From Streptomyces malaysiense (GTDB lineage: Bacteria > Actinomycetota > Actinomycetes > Streptomycetales > Streptomycetaceae): a stretch of 64,000 nucleotides of DNA. The notes under the pieces are model-generated. The model worked only from the letters and a program-made list of their open reading frames with translations, was not told the DNA's origin and searched no databases. The position numbers and the translations under genes were made by a program. Shown in pieces: positions 1 to 9,015 of this stretch. The stretch's first letter is position 1, and every line of letters starts with the position of its first letter. The stretch is taken from contig NZ_LBDA02000025.1 of NCBI RefSeq assembly GCF_000980885.2, positions 19,164 to 83,163 of the forward strand, given 5' to 3'.

Positions 1-399
1 CAGTTCGCCCCCGCCGCGGCGGATCGCCTCGCCGCGCTTCCAGGCGGCGTACTCGTCGCCGTGGCGGGCGATGATCTCCGTGTGCGTCAGCCCCTGCCAG
101 ACGCCCGCGTAGGTCTCGCGCAGGCCCTCGTCGCGGGTCACGTCGAGGCCGGTGAGGACGGCCAGCTCGGCGGCCGTGTCCGCGGCCCGCGTCAGGTCCG
201 AGGAGACGATCGCGTCGGGGCGCAGGGAGGCCAGCAGCCGGGCGGCGCGACGGGCCTGCCCGATGCCGGTCTCGGTCAGCGGCACGTCGGTGCTGCCCTG
301 GAAGCGGCGCTCCACGTTCCACGAGGTCTGGCCGTGCCGCCACAGGATGACGCGGCGGCCCCGGTCCCTGCGGTCGGTCACCTCACCCGTGGCGCTCAT
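1..399 (-). CDS. Histidine phosphatase (phosphoglycerate mutase-like), 3' end cut by window edge
   Basis: The 133 codons present begin MSATGEVTDR and carry the histidine phosphatase signature LWRHGQTSWN near residues 19-28; the His of RHG is the residue phosphorylated in this superfamily. Further along, SSDLTRAADTA and GLRETYAGVWQG match the usual core with its second Arg and the catalytic acid. The C-terminal part lies outside the window. The ATG overlaps the TGA of rsfS by four bases (ATGA), so the two genes are probably translationally coupled. This order, rsfS followed by a small phosphatase, is usual in Streptomyces. The substrate cannot be told from sequence; such enzymes act on small phosphorylated metabolites in the cytosol. 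Confidence 0.9.
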   Translation of the reverse strand, partial: MSATGEVTDRRDRGRRVILWRHGQTSWNVERRFQGSTDVPLTETGIGQARRAARLLASLRPDAIVSSDLTRAADTAAELAVLTGLDVTRDEGLRETYAGVWQGLTHTEIIARHGDEYAAWKRGEAIRRGGGEL

Positions 400-842
400 C
401 ACCACTCCCCGCCCGGCTCCCCGTCGGCCTCGGACTCCTGGAGCCTGGCGTGCTCCTCGCCCTTGCCGCGGGTGGCCTTGGCGTCGGCGGGCAGTTCGAG
501 CTCGGGGCAGTCCTTCCACAGCCGCTCCAGGGCGTAGAAGACGCGCTCCTCGCTGTGCTGGACGTGGACCACGATGTCGACGTAGTCGAGCAGGATCCAG
601 CGGGCGTCGCGGTCGCCCTCGCGGCGCACCGGCTTGGCGCCGAGCTCCTTCTGGAGGCGCTCCTCGATCTCGTCGACGATGGCCTTGACCTGGCGGTCGT
701 TCGGCGCGGAAGCGAGCAGGAAGGCGTCCGTGATCGACAGGACGTCGCTGACGTCGTAGGCGATGACGTCATGGGCGAGCTTGTCGGCAGCCGCCTGCGC
801 GGCGGTGTTGATGAGCTCAAGGGAACGATCGGTGGCGGTCAC
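399..842 (-). CDS. rsfS: Ribosomal silencing factor RsfS
   Basis: This 147-aa protein starts at a GTG (VTATDRSLEL); a longer frame reaches 902 but its extra residues do not look like the family. The body carries the RsfS/Iojap features: AHDVIAYDVSDVLSITDAFLLAS, then a conserved WILLDYVDIVVHV strand and a YALERLW helix. RsfS binds ribosomal protein L14 on the free 50S subunit and blocks 30S joining under starvation. A C-terminal tail of about 25 charged residues (ending SEADGEPGGEW) lies beyond the usual domain. Its stop codon overlaps the start of the downstream phosphatase. It sits downstream of nadD and the LCP gene on the same strand, as in other actinomycetes. Confidence 0.93.
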   Translation of the reverse strand: MTATDRSLELINTAAQAAADKLAHDVIAYDVSDVLSITDAFLLASAPNDRQVKAIVDEIEERLQKELGAKPVRREGDRDARWILLDYVDIVVHVQHSEERVFYALERLWKDCPELELPADAKATRGKGEEHARLQESEADGEPGGEW

Positions 843-914
843 TGCGTGGCTTTCCGTCGGCGGGTACTGAACCTCAAGGGTCTCACGGACCGCCGGGGGC
901 ACCCCACGTGATTA

Positions 915-968
915 AAGGCATCGCGGGAGGCGCCCCCGCACGAGCGAAGGCATCGCGGGAGGCGCCCC
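915..968. repeat. Two 22-bp direct repeats between rsfS and the LCP gene
   Basis: Positions 915-936 and 947-968 carry the same 22 bases (AAGGCATCGC... ...GGCGCCCC), separated by 10 bases, giving a 32-bp period. They fill the short gap between the LCP stop codon and the rsfS ribosome binding region. The core GGCGCC is self-complementary. They may be a recent duplication or part of an mRNA structure; no known element is recognised. Confidence 0.75.
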
Positions 969-977
969 GGACCGTGC

Positions 978-2750
978 TCAGGAGCCGGACGGCTTGTAGT
1001 CCTGGCCCAGGACCACCGAGACGTCGGCGCCCGAGGAGACCGAGCCCTTGGTGACGGAGCCCGCGGGCAGGCCGAGGGTCTTGGCGACCTCGGTGGCGTT
1101 CTGCTTGTCCGAGGCGTCCTGGTAGACGACCTTCGAGGCCGCCGCCCGGCTGCCGCCGCTGCCGCCCTCCAGGAAGGTGAAGCCGCCGTTCAGGAGCACC
1201 ACGCGGGCCTGCTCGGTGTCGTCCTTGACCCCGGTGGCGTTCCGCACCGAGACCCGGACCGCGCCGCCGGCGTCGGGGCTCTTCGCGGTGCCGCCGAGGA
1301 TGTCCTTGACCACGCTGTCGCTGGTGCCGGCGCTGAGCGTGCCGTCCGGCCGCACCGGCAGCAGGGCCGTCCTGTAGTCGCCCTCCTTGGCGAGACCGGC
1401 GAGCTTGGCCAGGAAGGCGCCGAGGTCCTTGTCGGTGAGCGAGGGGTCGAGGATCTGCGCGAGGCTCTGCACGGTGACCGTGGCGTCCGAGGCGTCGGTC
1501 GAGATCTTGCGCAGCACGCCCTGCATGACCTGCCCGAACCGCTCCAGCTGGGCGTTCTCCGACTCGCCGGGGGCCCGGTAGGTGGCGTAGGCGACGGCCA
1601 TCTTGCCGCTGAGGGTCTGGTCGCTGCCCTTGGAGACGAGCGGCTCGGTGCCCTTCTTCTTGGCGTCCGGGTCGGGCACGTCGGCATTGGTGTCCATGTC
1701 GATGTTGCCGACCAGATCGACCAGGTTCTGGAGGTAAGGGGTGTCCAGACGCCAGGTGCCCTGGATGTTGGTGCCGAGGACGGTGTCCAGCTGGTCACGG
1801 GTGCCGGAGGAGCCGTCGTCGTCCACCGACTTGGCGAGGGTCGTGGTGGAACCGTCGTCGTCGGTCAGCGCCAGGGAATTGGGCAGCAGGACGGTGGTGC
1901 CCCGCTCGGTCGTGGTGTTGTCGACCAGCAGCACCGTGGAGGTGCCGCGTTTGCCGGTGTTGTGCAGGTGGACGACGATCACGTCGCGCTTCTGGGCGCC
2001 GGCCGCCGGGGCCGAGCCCGCGCCGGCGCCGGAGGAGGACAGGAAGGGCAGCTTGCCGGCGTACCAGAGGTAGCCGACGCCGCCGACCGCGACGAGGGCG
2101 AGGACGACGCCGAGGGCGACGAGCCGGCTGCGGGCGCGCCGCCGAGCCTCTTCGCGGCGCTCGGTGCGGTTCTCGGTGAACTTCAGCCAGTCGATGACGT
2201 CCTCGGAGTCGCCGTCCGGCTCCTCCACGAACGCGAACTGCTCGGTACGGTAGTCCGGTTCGCCGTCCGCGCGCCCGTCGTCCCCGTCGTCGTCGCTCGC
2301 GAGCTCCGCGTACGGGTTGTGCGCAGGCGCGTCCTGGGGGCGTGCCTGCTGGGGGATGTGCGGGGTCTGCTCGGCGACCCGGGGCTGCTGCCCGCTGCTC
2401 GCGGCCTGCCCGTAGGGGTCGTACCCGGAATTCCCCCCGTGTCCCTGGCCCTGGGTCCCGTAGGTGTCGTAGCCGCCGTAGCCGTCGTTGCCGGGGTAGC
2501 CGCCGTTGCCGGGGTAGCCCTCGTGCGAGGGGTACGACGGGACCTGCGGCTGCTGCCCCGTGCCGTACGACCCGTACGGCTGCGCCGGCTGAGGGGTGCC
2601 GTAGCCGTCGTGGCCGTATCCCTGCTGCTGGGCGTAGGGGTCGTAGGACCCGCCCGGAGCCTGCTGCGCCGGGACCTGGCGGTAGACGGGCTGTCCGTAC
2701 TCGTCGTAACCGACGATCTCGTACTGCCCCGCGTCGTATCGGTCGTTCAC
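978..2750 (-). CDS. LCP (LytR-CpsA-Psr)-like wall protein with LytR_C domain
   Basis: The 590-aa protein starts at a GTG (VNDRYDAGQY); the open frame upstream of it is nadD in another frame. Residues 1-150 are low-complexity, rich in Gly, Tyr, Pro and Gln. An acidic stretch (150-195) and a basic cluster ([11 protein letters not shown]) precede one membrane helix at about 208-232, so the rest lies outside the cell. Residues about 255-470 resemble an LCP domain and about 495-585 a LytR_C domain. LCP enzymes attach undecaprenyl-linked polymers to peptidoglycan. From memory the S. coelicolor gene in this position (SCO2578, PdtA) acts in polydiglycosylphosphate transfer. The usual RSDTM and IPRD motifs are replaced by KRGTST and LLPNS, so activity is uncertain. 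It lies 17 bases from nadD. Confidence 0.75.
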   Translation of the reverse strand: MNDRYDAGQYEIVGYDEYGQPVYRQVPAQQAPGGSYDPYAQQQGYGHDGYGTPQPAQPYGSYGTGQQPQVPSYPSHEGYPGNGGYPGNDGYGGYDTYGTQGQGHGGNSGYDPYGQAASSGQQPRVAEQTPHIPQQARPQDAPAHNPYAELASDDDGDDGRADGEPDYRTEQFAFVEEPDGDSEDVIDWLKFTENRTERREEARRRARSRLVALGVVLALVAVGGVGYLWYAGKLPFLSSSGAGAGSAPAAGAQKRDVIVVHLHNTGKRGTSTVLLVDNTTTERGTTVLLPNSLALTDDDGSTTTLAKSVDDDGSSGTRDQLDTVLGTNIQGTWRLDTPYLQNLVDLVGNIDMDTNADVPDPDAKKKGTEPLVSKGSDQTLSGKMAVAYATYRAPGESENAQLERFGQVMQGVLRKISTDASDATVTVQSLAQILDPSLTDKDLGAFLAKLAGLAKEGDYRTALLPVRPDGTLSAGTSDSVVKDILGGTAKSPDAGGAVRVSVRNATGVKDDTEQARVVLLNGGFTFLEGGSGGSRAAASKVVYQDASDKQNATEVAKTLGLPAGSVTKGSVSSGADVSVVLGQDYKPSGS

Positions 2751-2767
2751 CGGGTGCCCCTCTCGGC

Positions 2768-3469
2768 TCACTCGCCGCGGTACAGCTCGCGCTTGTCGAT
2801 GTAGCGCACGACTCCGTCCGGCACCATGTACCAGATGGGGTCGCCCTTGGCGACTCTCGCACGGCAGTCTGTGGAGGAGATGGCGAGCGCCGGAACCTCG
2901 ACCAGCGAGACGCCGCCCTCCGGCAGTCCCGGGTTGCTGAGGTGGTGGCCGGGCCGGGTGACGCCGATGAAGTGCGCGAGGGAGAACAGCTCCTCGCTGT
3001 CGCGCCAGGTCAGCAGCTGGGCGAGGGCGTCGGCACCGGTGATGAAGAACAGGTCGGTGTCCGGGTTCAGGGCGCGCAGGTCGCGCAGGGTGTCCACGGT
3101 GTAGGTGGGGCCGCCGCGGTCGATGTCGATGCGGCTGACGGAGAACTGCGGGTTCTCGGCGGTGGCGATGACCGTCATCAGATAGCGGTCCTCGGCCGGG
3201 GAGACCTGGCGGTGGGACTTCTGCCACGGCTGGCCGGTGGGCACGAACACCACCTCGTCCAGCTGGAACCGCGCGGCGACCTCGCTGGCCGCCACGAGGT
3301 GCCCGTGGTGGACCGGGTCGAAAGTGCCGCCCATGACACCCAGGCGCCGCTTGCCGGGGCGGGCGGGGCCGTGGCCCGGCCGGTGCCTGCGGTACTGCGG
3401 CCGGTCGGCCATGTCGGCGTCGTCGGCGCTGTCGTGCGCCGGACCGGTAGGCATGTCCTGCTCTCCCAT
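2768..3469 (-). CDS. nadD: Nicotinate-nucleotide adenylyltransferase NadD
   Basis: The 233-aa reading starts at MGEQDMPTG; a second Met five codons in (3454) has a better purine-rich upstream stretch and may be the true start. The nucleotidyltransferase motif [12 protein letters not shown] follows a Streptomyces-type N-terminal extension, and the second active-site motif ISSTDCRAR lies near the C-terminus. The enzyme transfers AMP from ATP to nicotinate mononucleotide to make deamido-NAD in the cytosol. Length without the extension fits the family (about 190-200 aa). A TAnnnT-like box (TAGGGT on the minus strand) lies just upstream of the first ATG. It heads the nadD-LCP-rsfS-phosphatase run, with 17 bases to the next gene. 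Confidence 0.93.
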   Translation of the reverse strand: MGEQDMPTGPAHDSADDADMADRPQYRRHRPGHGPARPGKRRLGVMGGTFDPVHHGHLVAASEVAARFQLDEVVFVPTGQPWQKSHRQVSPAEDRYLMTVIATAENPQFSVSRIDIDRGGPTYTVDTLRDLRALNPDTDLFFITGADALAQLLTWRDSEELFSLAHFIGVTRPGHHLSNPGLPEGGVSLVEVPALAISSTDCRARVAKGDPIWYMVPDGVVRYIDKRELYRGE

Positions 3470-3525
3470 GCGTGCAGACCCTACCGGCCCGGTCCCCGGC
3501 GTCCGGCCGGGGCCGGTCCCCCGGC

Positions 3526-3681
3526 TCAGCGGTCGCGGTTGAAGCGGGTGGTGATCCACAGCAGGAGAAGCAGGATGACGAAGGCGGAGCCGCCGGTGAC
3601 GGCGGGGTTCAGGCTGTCGTGGTGGCCGCCCTCTTCGGCGGCGAGGGAGATCAGCGGGGCTGCGGCGCTGGTGAGCATCAT
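3526..3681 (-). CDS. Tiny single-pass membrane protein, 51 aa
   Basis: This reading frame is short but well formed. It starts at two tandem ATG codons (3681 or 3678), runs [13 protein letters not shown], has an acidic/His patch ([10 protein letters not shown]), a membrane helix ([14 protein letters not shown]) and a basic end (RFNRDR) before TGA. The layout suggests an outward N-terminus and an inward basic tail. It lies between nadD and another tiny membrane protein. No function is known to me. The hydrophobic helix and positive-inside tail support it as a real gene; there is no strong ribosome binding site to confirm which Met is used. Confidence 0.6.
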   Translation of the reverse strand: MMLTSAAAPLISLAAEEGGHHDSLNPAVTGGSAFVILLLLLWITTRFNRDR

Positions 3682-3810
3682 CTTCGACAGGACCTATCGC
3701 GTGTGGGCGGGATAAAGACGTCGGCTCATCGTATGCGGGCGGTCCGCCGGCGATCACGCCGACTCCGCCGTCGGGAAGCCAGGGGCCGGGCGGGGAACTC
3801 CCGCCGTGCC

Positions 3811-3978
3811 TCAGTCGTCCTTCTGCTTGTAGCCGCGCAGCAGGAACCAGGCGGTCAGCGCGCAGCCCGCGATCATCACGAGCAGCACGATACGGAGCAC
3901 GTCGCCTCCGCCCCCCTGCTGCTGGGCGGCGCTCGCCGCGGCCTCGGTCAGCCGGGCGGCTGCGGGGTGGTGCTCCAT
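3811..3978 (-). CDS. Tiny single-pass membrane protein, 55 aa
   Basis: The start chosen is [10 protein letters not shown] at 3978; an upstream Met at 4011 is also possible. After an Ala/Gln-rich segment ([13 protein letters not shown]) comes one membrane helix ([21 protein letters not shown]) and a basic end RGYKQKDD. It is transcribed divergently from the M48 protease gene with about 100 bases between them. Similar very small proteins are commonly annotated next to nadD in Streptomyces, but I know of no function. The shared style with the 51-aa neighbour (short outside part, one helix, basic tail) suggests they may act together at the membrane; that is inference. Confidence 0.65.
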   Translation of the reverse strand: MEHHPAAARLTEAAASAAQQQGGGGDVLRIVLLVMIAGCALTAWFLLRGYKQKDD

Positions 3979-4078
3979 GGCGTGGACTCCTTCGGCTGTC
4001 TGCCCGTCCACGGTATCTCCGCCTAGGCTGAACCCCGCCTCGGGGGCTCACGGCACTCACACGCACTTGGGGGAAGAC

Positions 4079-5158
4079 ATGCACGACGGCGATCGGCAGA
4101 GCGGGCACGAGCGGGTGCCCAGCAGGCAGCGGAGGCGCTTCCCGGGGATCTCCTCGCGGGCGTACGAACACCCGGCGGACCGGTCCGCCCTGGTGGCGCT
4201 GCGCAAGCTCAGCGGGTTCGACCAGGTGTTCAAGGCACTGAGCGGGCTGCTGCCGGAGCGGAGCCTGCGGCTGCTGTTCCTGTCCGACTCGGTACGCGTC
4301 TCCGAACGTCAGTTCGGTCATCTGCACGACATGCTGCTGGACGCCTGCTACATCCTGGACCTGCCGAAGGTCCCGCCGATGTACGTCACGCAGGACCCGC
4401 AGCCGAACGCGATGTGCATCGGCCTGGACGAACCGATCATCGTGATCTCCACGGGCCTGGTGGAGCTGCTGGACGAGGAGGAGATGCGGGCGGTCGTCGG
4501 CCACGAGGTCGGACACGCGCTGTCCGGGCACTCCGTGTACCGCACCGTCCTGCTGTTCCTGACGAACCTGGCGGTCAAGGTCGCCTGGATCCCGCTGGGC
4601 AATCTCGCGATCATGGCGATCATCGCGGCGCTGCGGGAGTGGTTCCGCAAGTCCGAGCTGTCCGCGGACCGGGCCGGGCTGCTGGTGGGCCAGGACGTAC
4701 GGGCCTCGATGCGCGGCCTGATGAAGATCGCGGGCGGCAACCACCTGCACGAGATGAACGTGGACGCGTTCCTGGAGCAGGCCGAGGAGTACGACTCCGG
4801 CGGCGACCTGCGCGACTCCGTGCTGAAGATCCTGAACGTGCTGCCCCGCTCGCACCCGTTCACCACCGTGCGCGCCTCGGAGCTGAAGAAGTGGGCCGAG
4901 TCGCGGGACCACCAGCGGATCATGGACGGCCACTACCCGCGCCGCGACGACGACAAGGACGCCAAGGTCGGCGACTCCTTCCGCGAGTCGGCGGCGAGCT
5001 ACGCGAGCGACGTCAAGGACTCCAAGGACCCCCTGATGAAGCTGGTCACCGATCTGGCGGGCGGCGCGGGCGACCTGGGCGGCCGCGTCAAGCGCGGTTT
5101 CGACGGCTTCAAGAGCCCCCCGCCGGCCAAGGGCGGTCCGGCGACGGCGGCGGAGTAG
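4079..5158 (+). CDS. M48-family metallopeptidase (membrane-associated)
   Basis: The 359-aa protein starts at [10 protein letters not shown], preceded by GGGGGAAG at a good distance; a longer frame from 3977 overlaps the divergent small gene and is not preferred. The zinc motif [10 protein letters not shown] lies near residue 140, and the third ligand Glu lies in [10 protein letters not shown] about 60 residues later, both typical of M48 peptidases. A hydrophobic stretch between them ([10 protein letters not shown]...[10 protein letters not shown]) may sit in the membrane, as in HtpX-type enzymes. The last 70 residues are charged and glycine-rich and unlike the catalytic domain. Members of this family degrade misfolded or membrane proteins. 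The gene stands alone on the plus strand and ends at a hairpin shared with a convergent gene. Confidence 0.88.
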   Translation: MHDGDRQSGHERVPSRQRRRFPGISSRAYEHPADRSALVALRKLSGFDQVFKALSGLLPERSLRLLFLSDSVRVSERQFGHLHDMLLDACYILDLPKVPPMYVTQDPQPNAMCIGLDEPIIVISTGLVELLDEEEMRAVVGHEVGHALSGHSVYRTVLLFLTNLAVKVAWIPLGNLAIMAIIAALREWFRKSELSADRAGLLVGQDVRASMRGLMKIAGGNHLHEMNVDAFLEQAEEYDSGGDLRDSVLKILNVLPRSHPFTTVRASELKKWAESRDHQRIMDGHYPRRDDDKDAKVGDSFRESAASYASDVKDSKDPLMKLVTDLAGGAGDLGGRVKRGFDGFKSPPPAKGGPATAAE

Positions 5159-5166
5159 GACACGGC

Positions 5167-5212
5167 CCGGGGCCGGACGGCCGGGGCCCGGTGGGGCCCG
5201 GTCCGGCCCCGG
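5167..5212. terminator. GC-rich hairpin between convergent genes
   Basis: A 12-bp perfect stem, CCGGGGCCGGAC at 5167-5178 pairing with 5201-5212, closes a 22-base GC-rich loop. It starts eight bases after the M48 stop and lies about 105 bases downstream of the convergent gene ending at 5317. There is no T-run, as is common for Streptomyces terminators. Confidence 0.55.
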
Positions 5213-5316
5213 TGACGGCTCCGGCCCGGTCCGCGCCGCTCGCCCCCTCGCGCGGGCAGGGCGGCGGCGGGACGCCCGGCCTCGGGGGCGAGCCACCCTC
5301 CCCGGTCCGCCCCTCC

Positions 5317-6381
5317 TCACACCTGGGGCTCGCTCCCCTTGGCCAGCGTGCCGCACAGGGAGGCGGGGCTGTCCGTCTCGTACGGGTCGGTGCCCGCGGG
5401 GGTGCCCGGACGGGGGGCCTGGCCCGCCAGCAGGGGGTGGAGGTGGGACGTGGAGTCCCCGGCGCAGGACAGCGGGCCGGCCTCGACGTAGGCCGTGGTC
5501 AGCTGGACCTGGCGGGTGCGCAGGTCGTCGCGGGTGAAACGGAAGGTCAGCACGCGGCGGACGGTGAAGAGGGAGACGTGGCCGCTCGCGCCGCCGGTGG
5601 GGCGCAGGGCGTAGACGAAGGTGTGGTCCGCGCTGACCTCCAGGGTCACCGGGTCCTCCTCCATGAAGCGCAGATCGCCCTGGACCCGTATCCGGTCGTC
5701 GGCCAGCCGGTCGCGGGCCGGGTCCAGGCGCACCACCCAGCCGGTCGGGGCGTGCCGGCCGTCCGCCGCCGGACGGTCGAAGCTCCGGTCGAACTGGGCG
5801 AGCTGGCCGGAGTCCACGAGTGCCCGCGCGGGAGCCGTCTCGTGCCCGGTGAGCACCTCCGGGTAGAGCGAGGAACGGACGATGTAGTCCTTGGCCGTGG
5901 TCAGCGCCGTCATGACGTCGCTGTCCGAGAAGTGCGCGGTGCCCCGCGCGGCCGGCAGCGGGACCCCCTCGGCGCCTATGTCGAACCGCGCGGCGGGGCT
6001 GTGCGCGTACAGCGTCTCCGCGTCCGTCCCCCCGGGCACCCTGCCCCGCGGGGCGAGCGGTACGACCGTCATCCGCAGCGGCTCCACGGGACGCGGGGCC
6101 GCGGCGGAGTCGTACGGATGGCGCACCCCCATGTAGACGGCGGTGCCGAAGGCCACGGCCATCAGCAGCACCAGGATCATCGCCTGGCGGACGAGCCTGC
6201 GGTGCGGCGGCCGGCGGCGCACGGCGGGCGCGTGGTCGGCCATCCGCTCCTCGGCCGAATACTCCTGGAGGCGGGCAGCGCGCACGAACGACTCGTCGAA
6301 CACGACGGATCGGTATTCGTCCTCCGCACCTCCGGGGCCGCCCTCGGGTGTCCCCTCCGGTGGGTCTCCAGGCCCGCCCAT
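5317..6381 (-). CDS. Single-pass membrane protein of unknown function (SCO2583-like)
   Basis: The 354-aa protein has a cytoplasmic N-terminal part with the short motif [20 protein letters not shown], a basic patch ([12 protein letters not shown]), one membrane helix at about residues 67-88 ([20 protein letters not shown]) and a large outside domain of about 260 residues. The outside domain has alternating strand-like segments ([49 protein letters not shown]) and two Cys (LSCAGDS, SLCGTLA) that could form a disulfide. I do not recognise the domain. The next gene shares the same N-terminal motif and topology. The pair sits in the region that, in S. coelicolor, contributes proteins to spore-wall synthesis, so an envelope role is plausible but inferred. 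Confidence 0.7.
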   Translation of the reverse strand: MGGPGDPPEGTPEGGPGGAEDEYRSVVFDESFVRAARLQEYSAEERMADHAPAVRRRPPHRRLVRQAMILVLLMAVAFGTAVYMGVRHPYDSAAAPRPVEPLRMTVVPLAPRGRVPGGTDAETLYAHSPAARFDIGAEGVPLPAARGTAHFSDSDVMTALTTAKDYIVRSSLYPEVLTGHETAPARALVDSGQLAQFDRSFDRPAADGRHAPTGWVVRLDPARDRLADDRIRVQGDLRFMEEDPVTLEVSADHTFVYALRPTGGASGHVSLFTVRRVLTFRFTRDDLRTRQVQLTTAYVEAGPLSCAGDSTSHLHPLLAGQAPRPGTPAGTDPYETDSPASLCGTLAKGSEPQV

Positions 6382-6461
6382 ACCTTCAGAGTGGGTTCCC
6401 GGGACCCCGGGTAAACACCCCGCTCCACCACAACTTCTGACAACTCCTCACCCGGAGCCGA

Positions 6462-7067
6462 TCAGGGCAGGTGGGGCACCGCCGACGCCGCCGGGCGCGC
6501 GGGGTCCGCCGTGGGAACCTGGTTCTGGCCCGTCGTGGTGGACGACGGCAGCTGGTCCCGGGTGCCCGAGGAGGTGCCCCGGTAGACCGCGGCGAAGGCG
6601 AGGGCCACCATGCCGACGCCCATCACCACGGCGAGCACCCAGGCCACCGGCCGGTGCCAGCGGACCTGCTTGCCGTGGCCGTCGAAGGGTCCCCCGCCGA
6701 GGGCGTAGAGGTCGTCCAGCTCGTCGAGATCGTCGCCGTCCGGGTCCTCGCCGAGATCGGCGCCCCCGTAGGCGTCGTCACGCCGCTCGCTCCGGGCGCG
6801 GGCGCGGCGGGCGGCCTCCGAGGCCTCGGCCCTGGCCTCGGCGGCGGCGAGGAGGCGTTCGACGGCGGTCGGCTCGTGGACCGTGGCCGCCCGTACGAAG
6901 TCCTCGTCGAAGACCACGGAGGCGAACTCTTCGTCCGACACCCCGCGGTCGTGGTCGTCGTCGGGCTCCCAGCCGTCAGGGAACGGCGTGCCCCCCACGT
7001 CCTCCGGCACATGTCCAGAGTAGACCTGGGGGATCAATTTGGGCAGACGGTACGGAAATTCATCCAC
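6462..7067 (-). CDS. Single-pass membrane protein, partner of the previous gene (SCO2584-like)
   Basis: The 201-aa protein has an acidic N-terminal cytoplasmic part with SVVFDEDFVRAATVHEPTA, almost the same motif as in the gene at 5317-6381. An Ala/Arg-rich helix (AAAEARAEASEAARRARARS) follows, then an acidic linker (DGDDLDELDD), one membrane helix at about 143-167 (AWVLAVVMGVGMVALAFAAVY) and a short outside tail of about 35 residues. From memory, SCO2584 of S. coelicolor has been linked to the spore-wall synthesising complex; this is homology by position and pattern only. It lies upstream of its partner on the same strand with 80 bases between them. Confidence 0.65.
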   Translation of the reverse strand: MDEFPYRLPKLIPQVYSGHVPEDVGGTPFPDGWEPDDDHDRGVSDEEFASVVFDEDFVRAATVHEPTAVERLLAAAEARAEASEAARRARARSERRDDAYGGADLGEDPDGDDLDELDDLYALGGGPFDGHGKQVRWHRPVAWVLAVVMGVGMVALAFAAVYRGTSSGTRDQLPSSTTTGQNQVPTADPARPAASAVPHLP

Positions 7068-7095
7068 CTGTCGAGACGCCCGGCCGGGCCGGTCG

Positions 7096-8382
7096 TCAGC
7101 GGCGGACGTGCCCGTCGCCGGTGACGATGTACTTGGTGCTGGTCAGCTCCGGCAGGCCCATCGGGCCCCGGGCGTGCAGCTTCTGGGTGGAGATGCCGAT
7201 CTCCGCGCCGAAGCCGAACTGGCCGCCGTCCGTGAACCGGGTGGAGGCGTTCACGGCGACCGTGGTCGAGTCGACCAACTGGGTGAACCGGCGGGCGGCC
7301 TGCTGCGAGGTGGTGACGATCGCCTCGGTGTGCCCGGAGGTCCACAGCCGGATGTGCTCGACGGCCTTGTCGAGGGAGTCCACTACGGCGGCGGCGATGT
7401 CGTACGACAGGTACTCGGTCTCCCAGTCCTCCGGGGTCGCCTCGACCACGGTGGCCTTCGAGCCCTCGGCGTGGGCCATGACCCGCTCGTCGGCGTGCAC
7501 GGTCACGCCGGCCTCGGCCAGCGCGTCCAGGGCGCGCGGCAGGAACTCGGCGGCGATGTCCTGGTGGACCAGCAGCGTCTCGGCCGCGTTGCACACGCTG
7601 ACCCGCTGGGCCTTGGAGTTGACGAGGATGTCGATCGCCATGTCGATGTCGGCCTGCGCGTCGACGTAGACGTGGCAGTTGCCGGTGCCGGTCTCGATGA
7701 CGGGCACCGTGGACTCGCTGACCACGGTCCTGATCAGGGAGGCGCCGCCGCGCGGGATGAGGACGTCGACCAGGCCGCGGGCGCGCATCAGCTCGCGCAC
7801 GGACTCGCGGCTCTCCCCCGGCACCAGCTGTACGGCGTCGGCGGGCAGCCCGGCGCCGCCGACCGCGTCCCGGATCACCCGGACGAGGGCGGTGTTGGAC
7901 TCGTAGGCGGAGGCGGAGCCGCGCAGCAGGACGGCGTTGCCGGACTTCAGGCAGAGCGCGGCGGCGTCCACGGTGACATTGGGGCGGGCCTCGTAGACGA
8001 TGCCGACGACGCCGAGCGGGACGCGGACCTGGCGCAGGTCGATGCCGTTGGGCAGGGTGGAGCCGCGGACCACCTCGCCGACCGGGTCGGGCAGCCCCGC
8101 CACGTCGCGGACGTCGGCGGCGATGGCCCGGACCCGCTCGGGGGTGAGGCTGAGCCGGTCCACGACGGCCTCGCCGGTGCCGTTCTCGCGGGCCTTGGCC
8201 ACGTCCTTCGCGTTGGCCTCGATGATCTCCCCGGTCCGTACCTCCAGGGCGTCGGCGATCGCCAGCAGCGCGTCGTCCTTCACGGCGCGCGGCAGCGGCG
8301 CGAGGCCGGCGGCGGCTGCCCTGGCCCGGTAGGCGGCCTGGGTGACCGGGGACATCGAGTCGTACGGCGAGAGCGTGGTCAT
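7096..8382 (-). CDS. proA: Gamma-glutamyl phosphate reductase ProA
   Basis: The 428-aa protein has the aldehyde-dehydrogenase fold typical of Pro[20 protein letters not shown], the nucleotide-binding [16 protein letters not shown], and the catalytic Cys in [14 protein letters not shown]. It reduces L-glutamyl-5-phosphate with NADPH to glutamate semialdehyde, the second step of proline synthesis. Length matches the family (about 415-430 aa). The start is ATG (MTTLSPYD); the Met at residue 10 (MSPVTQ) is an alternative. It is downstream of proB on the same strand, with a small unknown gene between them. Confidence 0.97.
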   Translation of the reverse strand: MTTLSPYDSMSPVTQAAYRARAAAAGLAPLPRAVKDDALLAIADALEVRTGEIIEANAKDVAKARENGTGEAVVDRLSLTPERVRAIAADVRDVAGLPDPVGEVVRGSTLPNGIDLRQVRVPLGVVGIVYEARPNVTVDAAALCLKSGNAVLLRGSASAYESNTALVRVIRDAVGGAGLPADAVQLVPGESRESVRELMRARGLVDVLIPRGGASLIRTVVSESTVPVIETGTGNCHVYVDAQADIDMAIDILVNSKAQRVSVCNAAETLLVHQDIAAEFLPRALDALAEAGVTVHADERVMAHAEGSKATVVEATPEDWETEYLSYDIAAAVVDSLDKAVEHIRLWTSGHTEAIVTTSQQAARRFTQLVDSTTVAVNASTRFTDGGQFGFGAEIGISTQKLHARGPMGLPELTSTKYIVTGDGHVRR

Positions 8383-8457
8383 GAGGGAAGGGTAGTGCGC
8401 GGTGCGGAGCCCTTCCGCGCACGTTTCACACCCCGAGACGAAAACTCCTGTAAGGGC

Positions 8458-8883
8458 TCAGAAGGGGTGGACCCCCACGGGGGTCGCGGGCGGCGGCCCG
8501 TACCCCTCCGCGATGCGCTGGTGGTACGTCTCGCGGTCGATGACCTCCAGCCCGACGATCTCCCACGCGGGCAGTCCGGCGCTGAGCCGGTGCTCGCCCC
8601 ACAGACGCAGCGCCACGGCGGCCGCGTCATGCAGGTCGCGGGCCTCCTCCCAGTACCGGATCTCGGCGTGGTCGCTCGCGTATCTGCTGGTCAGCAGGAA
8701 GGGGTGGTCGTGAGCCAGCTGCTCCAGGGCCCGGCGCAGGTCCGCGAGGGGGACGCTCTCGCCGGCCACGCTGAGGGTGACGTGCCACAGCCGGGGCAGA
8801 TCCCTGGGTTCCTCGTAGGTGCCCCCGGCCGCGACGCTGGTCAGGGCACCTCGGGTGGTACCCCCAGGGCGCACTCGTCTCAC
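8458..8883 (-). CDS. Conserved hypothetical protein between proB and proA
   Basis: The start chosen is the GTG at 8883 (VRRVRPGGTT) because AGGAGG lies five bases upstream; the longer frame to 8925 has no such site. The resulting 141-aa protein has no membrane helix or signal. Its core alternates strands and helices (RLWHVTLSVAGESVPLADLRRALEQLAHDHPFLLTSRYA... compressed here to RLWHVTLSVAG, RRALEQLAHDHPFLL, AEIRYWEEARDLHDAAAVAL, AWEIVGLEVIDRETY), which suggests a small alpha/beta ferredoxin-like fold. I do not recognise a family. Its fixed place between proB and proA suggests cotranscription with proline genes; whether it takes part in proline synthesis is unknown. Confidence 0.75.
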   Translation of the reverse strand: MRRVRPGGTTRGALTSVAAGGTYEEPRDLPRLWHVTLSVAGESVPLADLRRALEQLAHDHPFLLTSRYASDHAEIRYWEEARDLHDAAAVALRLWGEHRLSAGLPAWEIVGLEVIDRETYHQRIAEGYGPPPATPVGVHPF

Positions 8884-9015
8884 GACGGCCTCCTTCACCC
8901 AAGTGCTCGGAAACATGTCTCGCACACAAAGTTGAGCAGGCCGTAAGGCTTCGCGGGGCGGTTTTACGGAACGTCCCCCACCGGAGGCCCCCGGGGGCGC
9001 CCCGCTGTACGAGTG

